Shown here in pieces: positions 1 through 7,566 of a stretch of 43,157 nucleotides of DNA. This DNA comes from Acidovorax sp. Its GTDB lineage: Bacteria; Pseudomonadota; Gammaproteobacteria; Burkholderiales; Burkholderiaceae_C. Within the stretch, counting starts at the first letter, position 1. Each line of letters starts with the position of its first letter. The notes under the pieces are model-generated. The model had not been told where the DNA came from, made no database searches, and saw only the letters and a program-made list of their open reading frames with translations. A program made the position numbers and the translations under genes. The stretch lies in assembly GCF_021287135.1 (NCBI RefSeq), contig NZ_JAJTBB010000037.1, forward strand, positions 1 through 43,157. The letters run 5' to 3'.

Positions 1-104
1 CGCAACAAGCGCTGCAGCGTGAGGAAATTCACGATGCACCCACTTGCCCCGCGCACTGCCCGCACGCTACACTGCCGCGTCACGTCAAAAAAAGGCGTGA
101 TCGG

Positions 105-317
105 GTTTGGAAGCCCGTTGAACCGCTGCGACGCAAGCCGCAGTCTCTACCGCAGAGCACCTGCGGCTTGTTTGTTCGCGCCCCCAGTTTATGGTGGCTC
201 GAATGGGGAGTCGCAAGGCTCGCCGGTTCGCGCAAGCGGTTCCCGGTCTTCCAACCCGTTCGAGCCGCCGCCATTGTTTGGAAGCCATGGCGTCGGTTTT
301 AGTAAATCGAACCGCTT
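105..317 (+). promoter_or_regulatory. P4-like CI-RNA immunity leader (seqA/seqB/seqC-like repeats)
   Basis: A sequence at 107-127 begins TTGGAAG and ends GAACCGCT. At 235-254 lies AGCGGTTCCCGGTCTTCCAA, the near-perfect reverse complement (8 + 7 paired bases at the two ends, partial pairing between). The same two blocks recur downstream, split, at 278-284 (TTGGAAG) and 309-316 (GAACCGCT), the latter directly before the Shine-Dalgarno GGAGG at 318-322. In phage P4 a short CI RNA carries seqB, which pairs with seqA upstream and seqC downstream on the same leader and causes early transcription termination. The order A-B-C is the same here. The pairing is seen; the function is inferred. Confidence 0.55.
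135..169 (+). ncRNA. Stem-loop in satellite leader
   Basis: A perfect 9-bp stem, AAGCCGCAG at 135-143 with CTGCGGCTT at 161-169, encloses a 17-base loop that contains a second small stem (CTCT/AGAG). It lies between the seqA-like and seqB-like repeats. It could be part of a processed immunity RNA or an early attenuator; no uridine tract follows, so it is not a standard terminator. Confidence 0.4.
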
Positions 318-327
318 GGAGGCCACC

Positions 328-552
328 ATGGCTGACCGCATCCCCGCACGCGCACTTGGCGCGCGCACCACCTCGCCCACCACGGGCACCCCCGACCCCA
401 TCCAGCTGCACGCCACCGCGCACAACGCGCTGGGCACTGCGCTGCACCACCTGCGCCAGCCGCACGTGGACGCCGCCCGCGCACGCCGCAAGGTGATGCA
501 GGCCCTGGCCGCACTGCGCGGCCTGGACATGGCCTTGAGCCTGGAGGGGTAA
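328..552 (+). CDS. Small satellite protein, possibly Ash/Icd-like
   Basis: A 74-residue protein starting MADRIPARAL, with GGAGG five bases before the ATG, which fixes the start. No domain is recognised with certainty. The same frame is open upstream to position 19 without a stop. The peptide just before the chosen start (FGSHGVGFSKSNRLEAT) resembles my memory of leader-encoded peptides in the Ash / Icd-like family of P4-type elements, where this position is typical. The product could therefore be longer if an upstream start is used. It stops two bases before the next gene, and the seqC-like repeat abuts its ribosome site, so its translation is a likely target of the immunity leader. Confidence 0.55.
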   Translation: MADRIPARALGARTTSPTTGTPDPIQLHATAHNALGTALHHLRQPHVDAARARRKVMQALAALRGLDMALSLEG

Positions 553-554
553 CC

Positions 555-1247
555 ATGCACACGACCACCCACAACGCTGCCCGCGAGGCAGTGCAGGCGA
601 AGCCTTGCCAAAACTGCCGCGACAACTTCCCGTTGCCCGAGGCGGCAGACGTGTTCGACCAGCATGTGGTGCACGGCTATCTGGTGCGCCGCAGCGCCTG
701 CACCGTGTGCCCCAACACCGCCAAGCCTTGCTTGGTCAAAGAGGCACCGAAGCCGCAGGGCCTGCCCACCTTGCCGCAACTGGTGCTCGAAGCCCAGGAC
801 TTCACGGAATCCCTGCGCACCGTGCTGCGCGCCTGCCACGCCGTTGCAGCGTTGGCCGCGGGCGCCACCAACCCACACGCCACCGTCAACATGGACGGCC
901 TGGGCGAGCTGCTGCACCTGCACAGCGACGCCATCGAGCAGCGCCTGGACGCCATCGGCGCGCGGATCGACGCACTGCGCACGGCCACCGGCGTGCGCCA
1001 CACAGATGACCGCGCAAGGCATCTGGCCATGGACGCCACCGACCAGCACACCCACATGCGCCAAGCCCAGCTCGCGTTCGAAGCCGTGGCCGACATGGCG
1101 CCCTGCGCGGCCGACACCCTCACGGGCGAGAACCTTGCAGCCGCGCTGCGCCTGCTGGCCGACGCCATGGCCGAACGTACCGCCGCCATGGACGACATGC
1201 TCGATGCGCTGCATGCCGTGCTGGTGCAGGAAGGCCCTCCAGCATGA
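555..1247 (+). CDS. Hypothetical satellite protein with zinc-ribbon-like N-terminus
   Basis: A 230-residue protein of no family I can name. The N-terminus has two CxxC pairs, C18-QN-C21 and C49-TV-C52, plus C59, spaced like a zinc ribbon. The remaining part is alanine-rich and predicted helical by eye. Its ribosome site GGAGGGG (about 542-548) lies inside the end of the previous gene, and its stop overlaps the start of the next gene as ATGA (1244-1247), so it belongs to a translationally coupled early block. DNA or RNA binding in replication is an inference from the cysteine pattern and position only. Confidence 0.7.
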   Translation: MHTTTHNAAREAVQAKPCQNCRDNFPLPEAADVFDQHVVHGYLVRRSACTVCPNTAKPCLVKEAPKPQGLPTLPQLVLEAQDFTESLRTVLRACHAVAALAAGATNPHATVNMDGLGELLHLHSDAIEQRLDAIGARIDALRTATGVRHTDDRARHLAMDATDQHTHMRQAQLAFEAVADMAPCAADTLTGENLAAALRLLADAMAERTAAMDDMLDALHAVLVQEGPPA

Positions 1248-1975
1248 GCGCAGCAGGCGCAAGGCATGCCTACGAAGTGAACCGTGCGCGCATCGCCAGC
1301 CTGTGGGCCGAAGCGCGGCCGGTGTCGGAGGGCGACGCGGCCGGCCGCTACCTCGCGCGCAGCGGTGTGGCGAGCGCAGCGCCGGGCAGCGCGTACCCAC
1401 CCGCCTTGCGCTTGCATCCCGCGCTCGACTACTGGCACATGCAGGCAGACCGCACGCCGGTGTGCCTGGGCCAGTTCCCCGCGCTGCTGGCCTTGTTCGA
1501 GGTGGACACCTACCCGCGCGGCCTGCAAGGCGCGCCTGTGCCCCACGCGGTCGCGCTGCAGCGCATCTACCTTGCGGCCGATGGCTCGCTGGCCCCGGTG
1601 CCTGCGCCCGTCAAGCTGACCGGCAAGGCAGGCCCCGCGCTGGGCGCCTGCGCGCGGCTGGCCCCTGCAGACAGCGCCCGCCGCGTGATGGGCATGGCCG
1701 TGGGCATCGCCACCGCGCTGCGCATCGCCCAGGCAGCACGCATGCCGGTGTGGGCTGTGCCCGACGCAGCGCTGCTGGCGCATGCCCGCTGGCCCCGTGG
1801 CCTGCGCAGCCTGCATGTGTTCGTGGACACCCGCGACCCCGGCCAATGGCGCAGCGCGGCCGAACTGGCGCGCAAGGCCAGCGCCTGCGGCCTGCAGGTC
1901 TTCCCGATGGTGGCTGATCTGGCAGACGCCCACGGCAGCCACCACACCCCCCGATTCACCGCCACCCGGCTTTAG
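1244..1975 (+). CDS. Toprim-like protein (DUF7146 type), degenerate catalytic motifs
   Basis: A 243-residue protein whose C-terminal half follows the Toprim fold pattern seen in phage and plasmid primase-associated proteins. The segment AVGIATALRIAQ stands where active members have an EGIETAL-type motif, and FVDTRDPGQ where they have a DxD. The first catalytic glutamate is thus replaced by valine and the acidic pair is disrupted. The N-terminal half carries the usual 'W..A.P...G.....YL..RG'-like substrate region (SLWAEARPVSEGDAAGRYLARSG in two parts). It overlaps the previous gene by ATGA and precedes the replication ATPase. It is probably a primase accessory; loss of catalysis is inferred, not shown. 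Confidence 0.65.
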   Translation: MSAAGARHAYEVNRARIASLWAEARPVSEGDAAGRYLARSGVASAAPGSAYPPALRLHPALDYWHMQADRTPVCLGQFPALLALFEVDTYPRGLQGAPVPHAVALQRIYLAADGSLAPVPAPVKLTGKAGPALGACARLAPADSARRVMGMAVGIATALRIAQAARMPVWAVPDAALLAHARWPRGLRSLHVFVDTRDPGQWRSAAELARKASACGLQVFPMVADLADAHGSHHTPRFTATRL

Positions 1976-1989
1976 AAAACGATCCCACC

Positions 1990-4836
1990 ATGGCTACAAA
2001 GAAGGCCAGCGCACCAAGCACGGGCGCGGCGATAAACACCCGACCAGCCACCCCCGCTGCGATTGCCGCAGCGCCCGTGGCTGCCCTGCAATTCACCGTC
2101 TTCACCGCCACGGTTCCCGACCGCCTGACCAAGGTTCTGACCCTGGCCCCCGATGGCACGCTGCACAAGGAAAGCGCCGCCAACATGATGCGCGGCAGCG
2201 CGGTGCGCTCTGTGGTGCACAGCCTGCAGGAGCTGGCCGATGTGCTGGAAGCCCTCGACCCCGCGCAGGCCACAAGCTGGGGCGTGTGCGATGGCAGCGT
2301 AGGCAATCCTGTGCCCATCGTCCCTGAGCGCGAAGTGGCCGAGACACCGGGCGCCATCTCCCGTACCCGCAGGCACTTTGCCTACCCCGTGGGCCCTGGC
2401 GTGATGATGCTGGACCATGACGGCGCGCCCGATGGCGAGCTGTCTGCGGATGTGTTCCGCCAGCGCTTGATAGAAGCCTGCCCGGCCCTGGCCGATGCGC
2501 CCATGCTGTGGCGCCCGAGCTGTTCCGCCGGAGTGTGCACCGCTGACGGCCGCGAGCTGTCGGCGCTGACCCGGCATCGTTTGTATATCCCGGTGCGCGA
2601 TGCCTCGCGCATTCCAGAAGCGGGGAGGGCGCTGGTGCAATTGCTCTGGGCCGCTGGCCACGGCTGGTTCGACGTAGGCCGCGCAGGGCAGGCACTGGAG
2701 CGCACCCTGATCGATGCCAGCGTGTGGCAGCCCGAGCGGCTGGACTTCTGCGCGCCACCGCTGCTGGGCAAGAGCCTGCAGCGGCCGCACGCCGCCCCGC
2801 GCATCTTTGGCGACCCGCTCGCGCTGTTCGACCTCGCGCTGATCCCGCACGATGCCGACACGCACAAGCAAGCCCAGGCGCTCAAAAAGGCAGCCCGGCA
2901 GCAGCTCGCAGGCCAGTGCGCAGCCCAGCGCGAGCGCTGGGTGGCCACCAACGCCCCGGCCCTGGCCAAGCGCCGGGGCATCCCCGTGGACAAGGCCCGC
3001 GACGTGCTGCAGCGCGCCAGCGCCCAGCGCGTTCTGATGGGCGACTTCGTGCTGATGGCCGAGCAGGGCAAGCCGGTATCTGTTGGAGAAATCCTCGACC
3101 GCCCCGAGCGCTGGCACAACGCCCAGTTTGCCGACCCGCTGGACCCGGACACCGATACCCGCGTGGCCGTTGTGAATCTCAAAAGCGGCCAGCGCCCGTA
3201 CCTGTTCACCCACCGCCACGGCGGCATGCGCTTTGAGCTGCTGCGCCAGAGCGCCCGCATTCAGGTGGGCCGGGGCATGCGCGTGGCCACGACCGATGCC
3301 GTCCTAGCCGTGCTGCAGGAACGCGGGGAGCTGTTCGACTATGGCGAGGGCGCCGTGGCCTATGTGAGCGACGGCAAGGCGCGCCCGGTCACGCCCGACT
3401 GGCTGACCGACCACATGGGGCGCGTGTGCGAGTTCTACTCGATGCGCCACCGCAGAAAAGCCGATGGCGAGGAAGCGCCCGAAGAAGGCCCGGAAGATGC
3501 CCCCTTGAGCGTAGCCCGCGCCATCCTTGCCAAGCATGGCGAACGCGGGTTCAAGAAGCTGGTGGCGGTGGTCACTGCCCCGACGCTGCGCATCGACGGC
3601 AGCATCCTGGACCGCCCCGGCCACGATGAGGCATCGGGCCTGCTGTTCTACAGCGAACACCCGAACCCGCCGCGCGTGCCAGTGCGCCCGACTGTTCAGG
3701 ACGCCCTGGCTGCGCTCAAATTCTTGTGGGCGCCGCTGGCCCTGTTCCCCTTGGTGGATGCCGTAGCTAACGGCGTGGCCCTGCATGGCCTGCTGTCGGC
3801 CGCGCTGCGGGCAAGCCTGCCCACCGCACCCGGTGTTGGGTTTGACGCCCCGGCCGCAGGCAGCGGCAAGACGTTGCTGGCCCGCTGCATCGGCATCCTG
3901 GCCATGGGGTCCGAGCCTTCGATATTGCCCCCGGCCGACACCGACGAAGAAACGCGCAAGCGCCTGTTTGCGGTGCTGCGCGAAGGCCAGCGCGTCGTCC
4001 TCTGGGACAACGTGCGCGAGCCGCTGGGCTCAGCCTCGCTGGATGCCTTCCTGACGGCCCCCACGTTTGCCGACCGGGTGCTGGGCAGCAGCGAAACCGT
4101 CACCTTGCCCAACCGGGCTTTGTTCATCGCCACGGGCAACAACCTGCGCATGACGTCGGACACCTGCCGAAGGGTGCTGACGGCGCGCATCGATGCGCAG
4201 AGCGAGACACCCTATACGCGGGACTTCTCGTTTGATCCCGCGCAGATGGTGCAGACGGACCGCCTCGCCTACGTGGTGGCGGCTCTGACCATCGTGCGGG
4301 CCTACATCACCGCAGGGCGGCCAAAGATGGCCAAGGGCCGCACGGCCAGCTTTGAGCATTGGGATGATCTGGTGCGCCAGCCCATCTGCTGGCTGGCGCA
4401 GCACGTGGCCACGCTGGCAGGGACACCCGAAGCACAGGGCCTGCCCACGCTGGCAGACCCCATGGAAGCGGCCGCGCGTGCCTTTGAGCAAGACCCGGAA
4501 ACCACCAAGCTGCGCGCGCTGGTGGAGGCATGGTTTGCAGCCTTCGGGCCGGACCAGACCACCGTGGGCGGCGCCATCCGGCGCAGCGATACCGATGCGC
4601 TCCTGGCCATGGCCATGGATGACATTGCGGGGCAGGCGGGCAAGATCAATTCGCGCATGCTGGGCCGCTGGATCGAGCGCATGCAGGGGCGCATTGTGGA
4701 CGGCAAAAGGTTCGTGCGCATCGGGCACCGGGCGGGGTTGCTGCATTGGGCGGTGCACCAATCGGCGGCGTTGCGGCCGATGGCTGCGGCCGACGCTATG
4801 GGCATGCCTGCGGCCGACGATGTGGCCACGTTCTGA
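1990..4836 (+). CDS. Satellite replication protein: primase-like N-terminus plus P-loop helicase
   Basis: A 948-residue protein. The N-terminal third has an acidic DHD motif (D142, D144, in MMLDHDG) followed by WRPSCSAG, which fits an archaeo-eukaryotic primase-polymerase fold. The C-terminal third is a clear ATPase: Walker A APAAGSGKT (residues 620-628), Walker B VVLWDN (669-674), sensor-like ALFIATGNN and a following arginine-rich RRVLTARID. This layout is typical of replication initiators of P4-like and related integrative elements, where one chain primes and unwinds at the origin. It is the largest gene of the element and follows the Toprim gene by 14 bases. No strong Shine-Dalgarno is seen. 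The primase assignment is weaker than the ATPase. Confidence 0.75.
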   Translation: MATKKASAPSTGAAINTRPATPAAIAAAPVAALQFTVFTATVPDRLTKVLTLAPDGTLHKESAANMMRGSAVRSVVHSLQELADVLEALDPAQATSWGVCDGSVGNPVPIVPEREVAETPGAISRTRRHFAYPVGPGVMMLDHDGAPDGELSADVFRQRLIEACPALADAPMLWRPSCSAGVCTADGRELSALTRHRLYIPVRDASRIPEAGRALVQLLWAAGHGWFDVGRAGQALERTLIDASVWQPERLDFCAPPLLGKSLQRPHAAPRIFGDPLALFDLALIPHDADTHKQAQALKKAARQQLAGQCAAQRERWVATNAPALAKRRGIPVDKARDVLQRASAQRVLMGDFVLMAEQGKPVSVGEILDRPERWHNAQFADPLDPDTDTRVAVVNLKSGQRPYLFTHRHGGMRFELLRQSARIQVGRGMRVATTDAVLAVLQERGELFDYGEGAVAYVSDGKARPVTPDWLTDHMGRVCEFYSMRHRRKADGEEAPEEGPEDAPLSVARAILAKHGERGFKKLVAVVTAPTLRIDGSILDRPGHDEASGLLFYSEHPNPPRVPVRPTVQDALAALKFLWAPLALFPLVDAVANGVALHGLLSAALRASLPTAPGVGFDAPAAGSGKTLLARCIGILAMGSEPSILPPADTDEETRKRLFAVLREGQRVVLWDNVREPLGSASLDAFLTAPTFADRVLGSSETVTLPNRALFIATGNNLRMTSDTCRRVLTARIDAQSETPYTRDFSFDPAQMVQTDRLAYVVAALTIVRAYITAGRPKMAKGRTASFEHWDDLVRQPICWLAQHVATLAGTPEAQGLPTLADPMEAAARAFEQDPETTKLRALVEAWFAAFGPDQTTVGGAIRRSDTDALLAMAMDDIAGQAGKINSRMLGRWIERMQGRIVDGKRFVRIGHRAGLLHWAVHQSAALRPMAAADAMGMPAADDVATF

Positions 4837-4845
4837 GGGGGCGGC

Positions 4846-5196
4846 ATGAGCGACAACCAAACCGCTGCCCGATTGCTGGAACGCCTGCGCCACAAGGGCC
4901 TGCACCTGTCGGCCACGGCCGAGGGCGCGCTGCAGGTGTGGCCCGCCGTGTGGCTCGATGAAGCCACCAGCGAAGCCATCAGAGAACACAAGCCCGGCCT
5001 GCTGGCGTTGCTGACGGCCCCGGCCGTGGATGTGCTGGAAGACGACCGCCACCGCTGCCGCGACTGCTACCACCTGCAACGCAAAGGCAATTGCGCCATG
5101 GCTGCGCAGGGGCGTTTGCCCGGTGTGCCCGAGTGGTACACGCCGCACAAGGACGTGCTGCAGCGCTGCCACCGGTTCTGCGCGCTGCCGTACTGA
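4846..5196 (+). CDS. Hypothetical protein, TubC-docking-like N-terminus and Cys cluster
   Basis: A 116-residue protein. Residues 8 to about 55 (LLERLRHKGLHLSATAEG and on to GLLALL) resemble the small TubC-type docking domain often found in short proteins next to element replication genes. The C-terminal half has C-RD-C, a further C after KGN, and a C...FC pair, a pattern suited to a metal site. A GAGGGGG ribosome site lies just before the ATG, ten bases after the helicase stop, so it is co-transcribed. A role as a replication accessory or DNA-binding factor is inference from context. Confidence 0.65.
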   Translation: MSDNQTAARLLERLRHKGLHLSATAEGALQVWPAVWLDEATSEAIREHKPGLLALLTAPAVDVLEDDRHRCRDCYHLQRKGNCAMAAQGRLPGVPEWYTPHKDVLQRCHRFCALPY

Positions 5197-5198
5197 GC

Positions 5199-5609
5199 AT
5201 GGCCATGCACACCGACAAGCCCACGGCCATGACCGATGCTGAGCGGCAGCGCAAGCACCGGCTCAAGCGCCAGCGCGAGCTGCAGGCGCTGCGCGCGGTA
5301 GTGCCAGCCACAGCACAGGAGCGCGAGAGCGTGGCCCACGTGCAGCGCCTCGCGGCCCAGCTCGACAAGGCCACGCGCACGGCCGCAGCGCTGCAGGCGC
5401 GTATCGATGCGATGCAGTCGGAGCAGGGCGAGCTGCAGCAATTGCGTGAGGCCGTGCGCGCCCTGATTCCGAAGCTCACCCCGGCCGCGCAGCAGGTGGT
5501 GCGCAGGCATCTGGAGGGCTGCGGGGCAGGGCAGTGGCTTGCACCCGAGGAACCGCCACAGCCTGCGGCCGCGCCGCCTTCAACCCTTTCTTCCCGCGTG
5601 TTTTTTTAA
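5199..5609 (+). CDS. Small basic coiled-coil protein, function unknown
   Basis: A 136-residue protein starting at ATG 5199 (a second ATG lies at 5205), two bases after the previous stop. The N-terminus is strongly basic (AERQRKHRLKRQRELQALR), followed by a heptad-like helix (QLDKATRTAAALQARIDAMQ) and a proline/alanine-rich tail. No family is recognised. It belongs to the satellite replication transcript. DNA binding through the basic helix is possible but not demonstrated. Confidence 0.6.
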   Translation: MAMHTDKPTAMTDAERQRKHRLKRQRELQALRAVVPATAQERESVAHVQRLAAQLDKATRTAAALQARIDAMQSEQGELQQLREAVRALIPKLTPAAQQVVRRHLEGCGAGQWLAPEEPPQPAAAPPSTLSSRVFF

Positions 5610-5632
5610 CCCCAGTCCACAAGGAGTGATTC

Positions 5633-6373
5633 ATGAAATTCGATGTTCAACAACACGCCCGCAGCGCCCAGGCTGCGCTGCACGAAGCCCTGGCCGAGCT
5701 GGCCCGCGCACGCACGGCCTACGACAACGATGCAGGCCCGAGGTTTGGCCAGGCCAAGGCAGCGCAGGAGCTGCTGGGGCGCAAGATCAAGGCGGCAGAA
5801 GCGGAAGCAGATGCGGCTTCGGATGCGTTCCATGCTGCGTTCGCCAGCGGTGGGTTTGAGAGCAGCGATGCAGCCACGCGCAGTGCGCTCAACCGCAAGA
5901 ACGATGCGCAGGCGATGGCCGAGGTGATGCGGGTGGCGCATGCCAAGGGAGCCAAGGAACTGCAGGCACTCGCGGCCGAGGCCAGCAGGCAGGCGCACAC
6001 GTATGCGGCAGCGTATGAGCGGGCCTACACGGCGCACGCGAGGGCCGAGGGCTACAAGGTGCTGCAGGACGCCGGGGAGGCTGTGGCCAGGGCCATGGCG
6101 CTGGCGGCGCATGCGCCCTGCAGCACCAGCGCGCATGAGGATTCACTGGGGCGCCCGGCCAGCTCTGCTGCTATGCGCGAGGAGATGGTGGCGGCGCGGT
6201 GGGCGTTCATTCTCGATGGCTTGAGAGCTATGGCCGAAGGGCTGCCGGAGTACGGCGCGCGGCCGCAGGTGGAGGTGCTGGGGGTGTTCGACCTGGGGGC
6301 GCTGACGGCGCAGGATGTGTTGACGCCTGCGCAGATTCACAAGGTGCAGCGCGGTGGGGAAGTGGCGCTGTAG
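5633..6373 (+). CDS. Helical satellite protein of unknown function
   Basis: A 246-residue, alanine-rich, almost wholly helical protein with long coiled-coil-like stretches (residues 10-60 and 85-150). A good ribosome site (AAGGAG at 5621-5626) sets the start. It closes the plus-strand block and is followed by a strong terminator at 6393-6428. In P4-like elements this position, just before the variable cargo, often holds a helper-interaction or packaging gene, but I see no sequence match that would support naming it so. Confidence 0.6.
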   Translation: MKFDVQQHARSAQAALHEALAELARARTAYDNDAGPRFGQAKAAQELLGRKIKAAEAEADAASDAFHAAFASGGFESSDAATRSALNRKNDAQAMAEVMRVAHAKGAKELQALAAEASRQAHTYAAAYERAYTAHARAEGYKVLQDAGEAVARAMALAAHAPCSTSAHEDSLGRPASSAAMREEMVAARWAFILDGLRAMAEGLPEYGARPQVEVLGVFDLGALTAQDVLTPAQIHKVQRGGEVAL

Positions 6374-6392
6374 GGCGCAGGGTCAGGCGAGA

Positions 6393-6428
6393 AAAAGCGC
6401 GAAGTGGCGGTGGCTGCTTCGCGCTTTT
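6393..6428 (+). terminator. Rho-independent terminator of satellite block
   Basis: A 12-bp perfect stem, AAAAGCGCGAAG (6393-6404) with CTTCGCGCTTTT (6417-6428), has a 12-base loop and a T-rich end. It lies 20 bases after the last block gene and separates it from the cargo. Being A- and T-flanked, it could work in both directions. Confidence 0.85.
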
Positions 6429-6558
6429 CTATTGGGGAAATTGGCCTGGGGTTGAGTGGCTGGGCTGTTGATAACATGGCTGCCATCGCCGCCAGGAGCG
6501 GTCATTTCCAAGGTCATGGACCAAGCGAATTCGTTCCGATGTTTTGTCTCTGCTATTT

Positions 6559-7344
6559 ATGACGTACAAGTCCGACTGCTACTATCACTACACATCAGTG
6601 GCTGGTGCCTTGGCGATAATCTCGTCTCGCACAGTTTGGCTCACGGACTATCGCTTTCTCAATGACCGGTTAGAACTGCGTCAAGGCTTGGATAGCTTCC
6701 TCTCAAAAATTCCGAAGGAGCAGCAGGCCTCGTTCAGACGTGCCTTTCAGTGGCACGACATCCAGAACCATCATTGCGTTTTCAGTCTCTCTCGATCCCC
6801 GAAAATTCTCAGTCAATGGCGAGCCTACGCTTCGGATGGCGCAGGGATCGCACTCGGGCTAAACCGTGCTTTCCTTGAGTACGCCGGCCTCTCGCTTGTC
6901 GAATGTAAATATGAAGACCATGACAAGTACGCAGCCGAACTGGTGGTCAAGCACGATGGCTTTATCCGAGCGGTATATGACGCGTCACAGCTTCATCGCG
7001 CAGAGAACGACTTTATGGGTTGGGTGGAGGCTCAGTGCTCCAGTTTCTACAGTGTTGTTGAGGATCTGATCGCACTAAAGAACCCCGCTTTCGCGGAAGA
7101 ACTTGAGCTTCGGGCAGTCTGGTGTAGAAAGATGGGTGAAGTGAAGATGCGCTCGGCGCGAGACCTGATCATTCCTTATGTAGATGCAAAAATCTGGCCG
7201 GATGATGAAAGGGCTTCCGCCCTTGCAGTAGTTATTCCAGAGATATGGCTTGGTCCGAAGAGCAACGATCTAAATCGTTTGTCGATACATGCATTGAACA
7301 TTGGTATGTGCATGATTCATCGACACGATTGCGGTTATGTGTGA
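6559..7344 (+). CDS. DUF2971 protein (candidate defence gene)
   Basis: A 261-residue protein from the first ATG (a TTG at 6544 would add five residues). The start YYHYTSVAGALAII with VWLTDYRFLND (residues 8-36), CVFSLSR (73-79) and LSQWRAYASDGAGIALG (84-100) are the conserved blocks of DUF2971, a family of unknown activity often found near defence genes. Base composition drops sharply here: 6541-6600 is 25 of 60 G+C, against roughly two thirds in the flanks. It sits in the cargo slot of the satellite, directly upstream of a TIR gene on the same strand. Enzymatic activity is unknown; a sensor or effector role with the TIR protein is a hypothesis. Confidence 0.8.
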   Translation: MTYKSDCYYHYTSVAGALAIISSRTVWLTDYRFLNDRLELRQGLDSFLSKIPKEQQASFRRAFQWHDIQNHHCVFSLSRSPKILSQWRAYASDGAGIALGLNRAFLEYAGLSLVECKYEDHDKYAAELVVKHDGFIRAVYDASQLHRAENDFMGWVEAQCSSFYSVVEDLIALKNPAFAEELELRAVWCRKMGEVKMRSARDLIIPYVDAKIWPDDERASALAVVIPEIWLGPKSNDLNRLSIHALNIGMCMIHRHDCGYV

Positions 7345-7566
7345 GCTATTCCATAACCGATCGATTGCGTGGACGTGGTAGATCTGCGTCTCTTTCTTCG
7401 CGGCTTCTACTGATGCCGTCGATTTTCTAATTTCTATCTTTGCTCTGGCCTGCAAGCCGCTTCCGAGAGCGATCAAAGTGCTGCATATTCAGCGCGGGCC
7501 AGTGAATCCCGAAGGTTTTTTGGGATTGATCGGATTTTTATCAACTCAATCGTCTTGAGAAAACAG
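7345..7566 (+). other. 222-bp AT-richer gap between the cargo genes
   Basis: No supported gene, reverse transcriptase, or retron-like structured RNA is seen. The stretch has the low GC of the cargo. It may hold a promoter for the TIR gene, since it ends with TTTTTATCAACTCAAT-like AT-rich sequence before the coding start. Confidence 0.5.

Noticed and set aside
189-3219. Long minus-strand open frames opposite the satellite genes (for example 189-1400 and 1972-3219)
   Set aside because: High-GC antisense frames with His/Arg/Ala-rich translations, no ribosome sites and no recognisable domain, opposite better supported genes.
7345-7566. Retron RNA or toxin–antitoxin gene between the two cargo genes
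   Set aside because: No reverse transcriptase nearby, no long stem-loop, and only short frames without a ribosome site.
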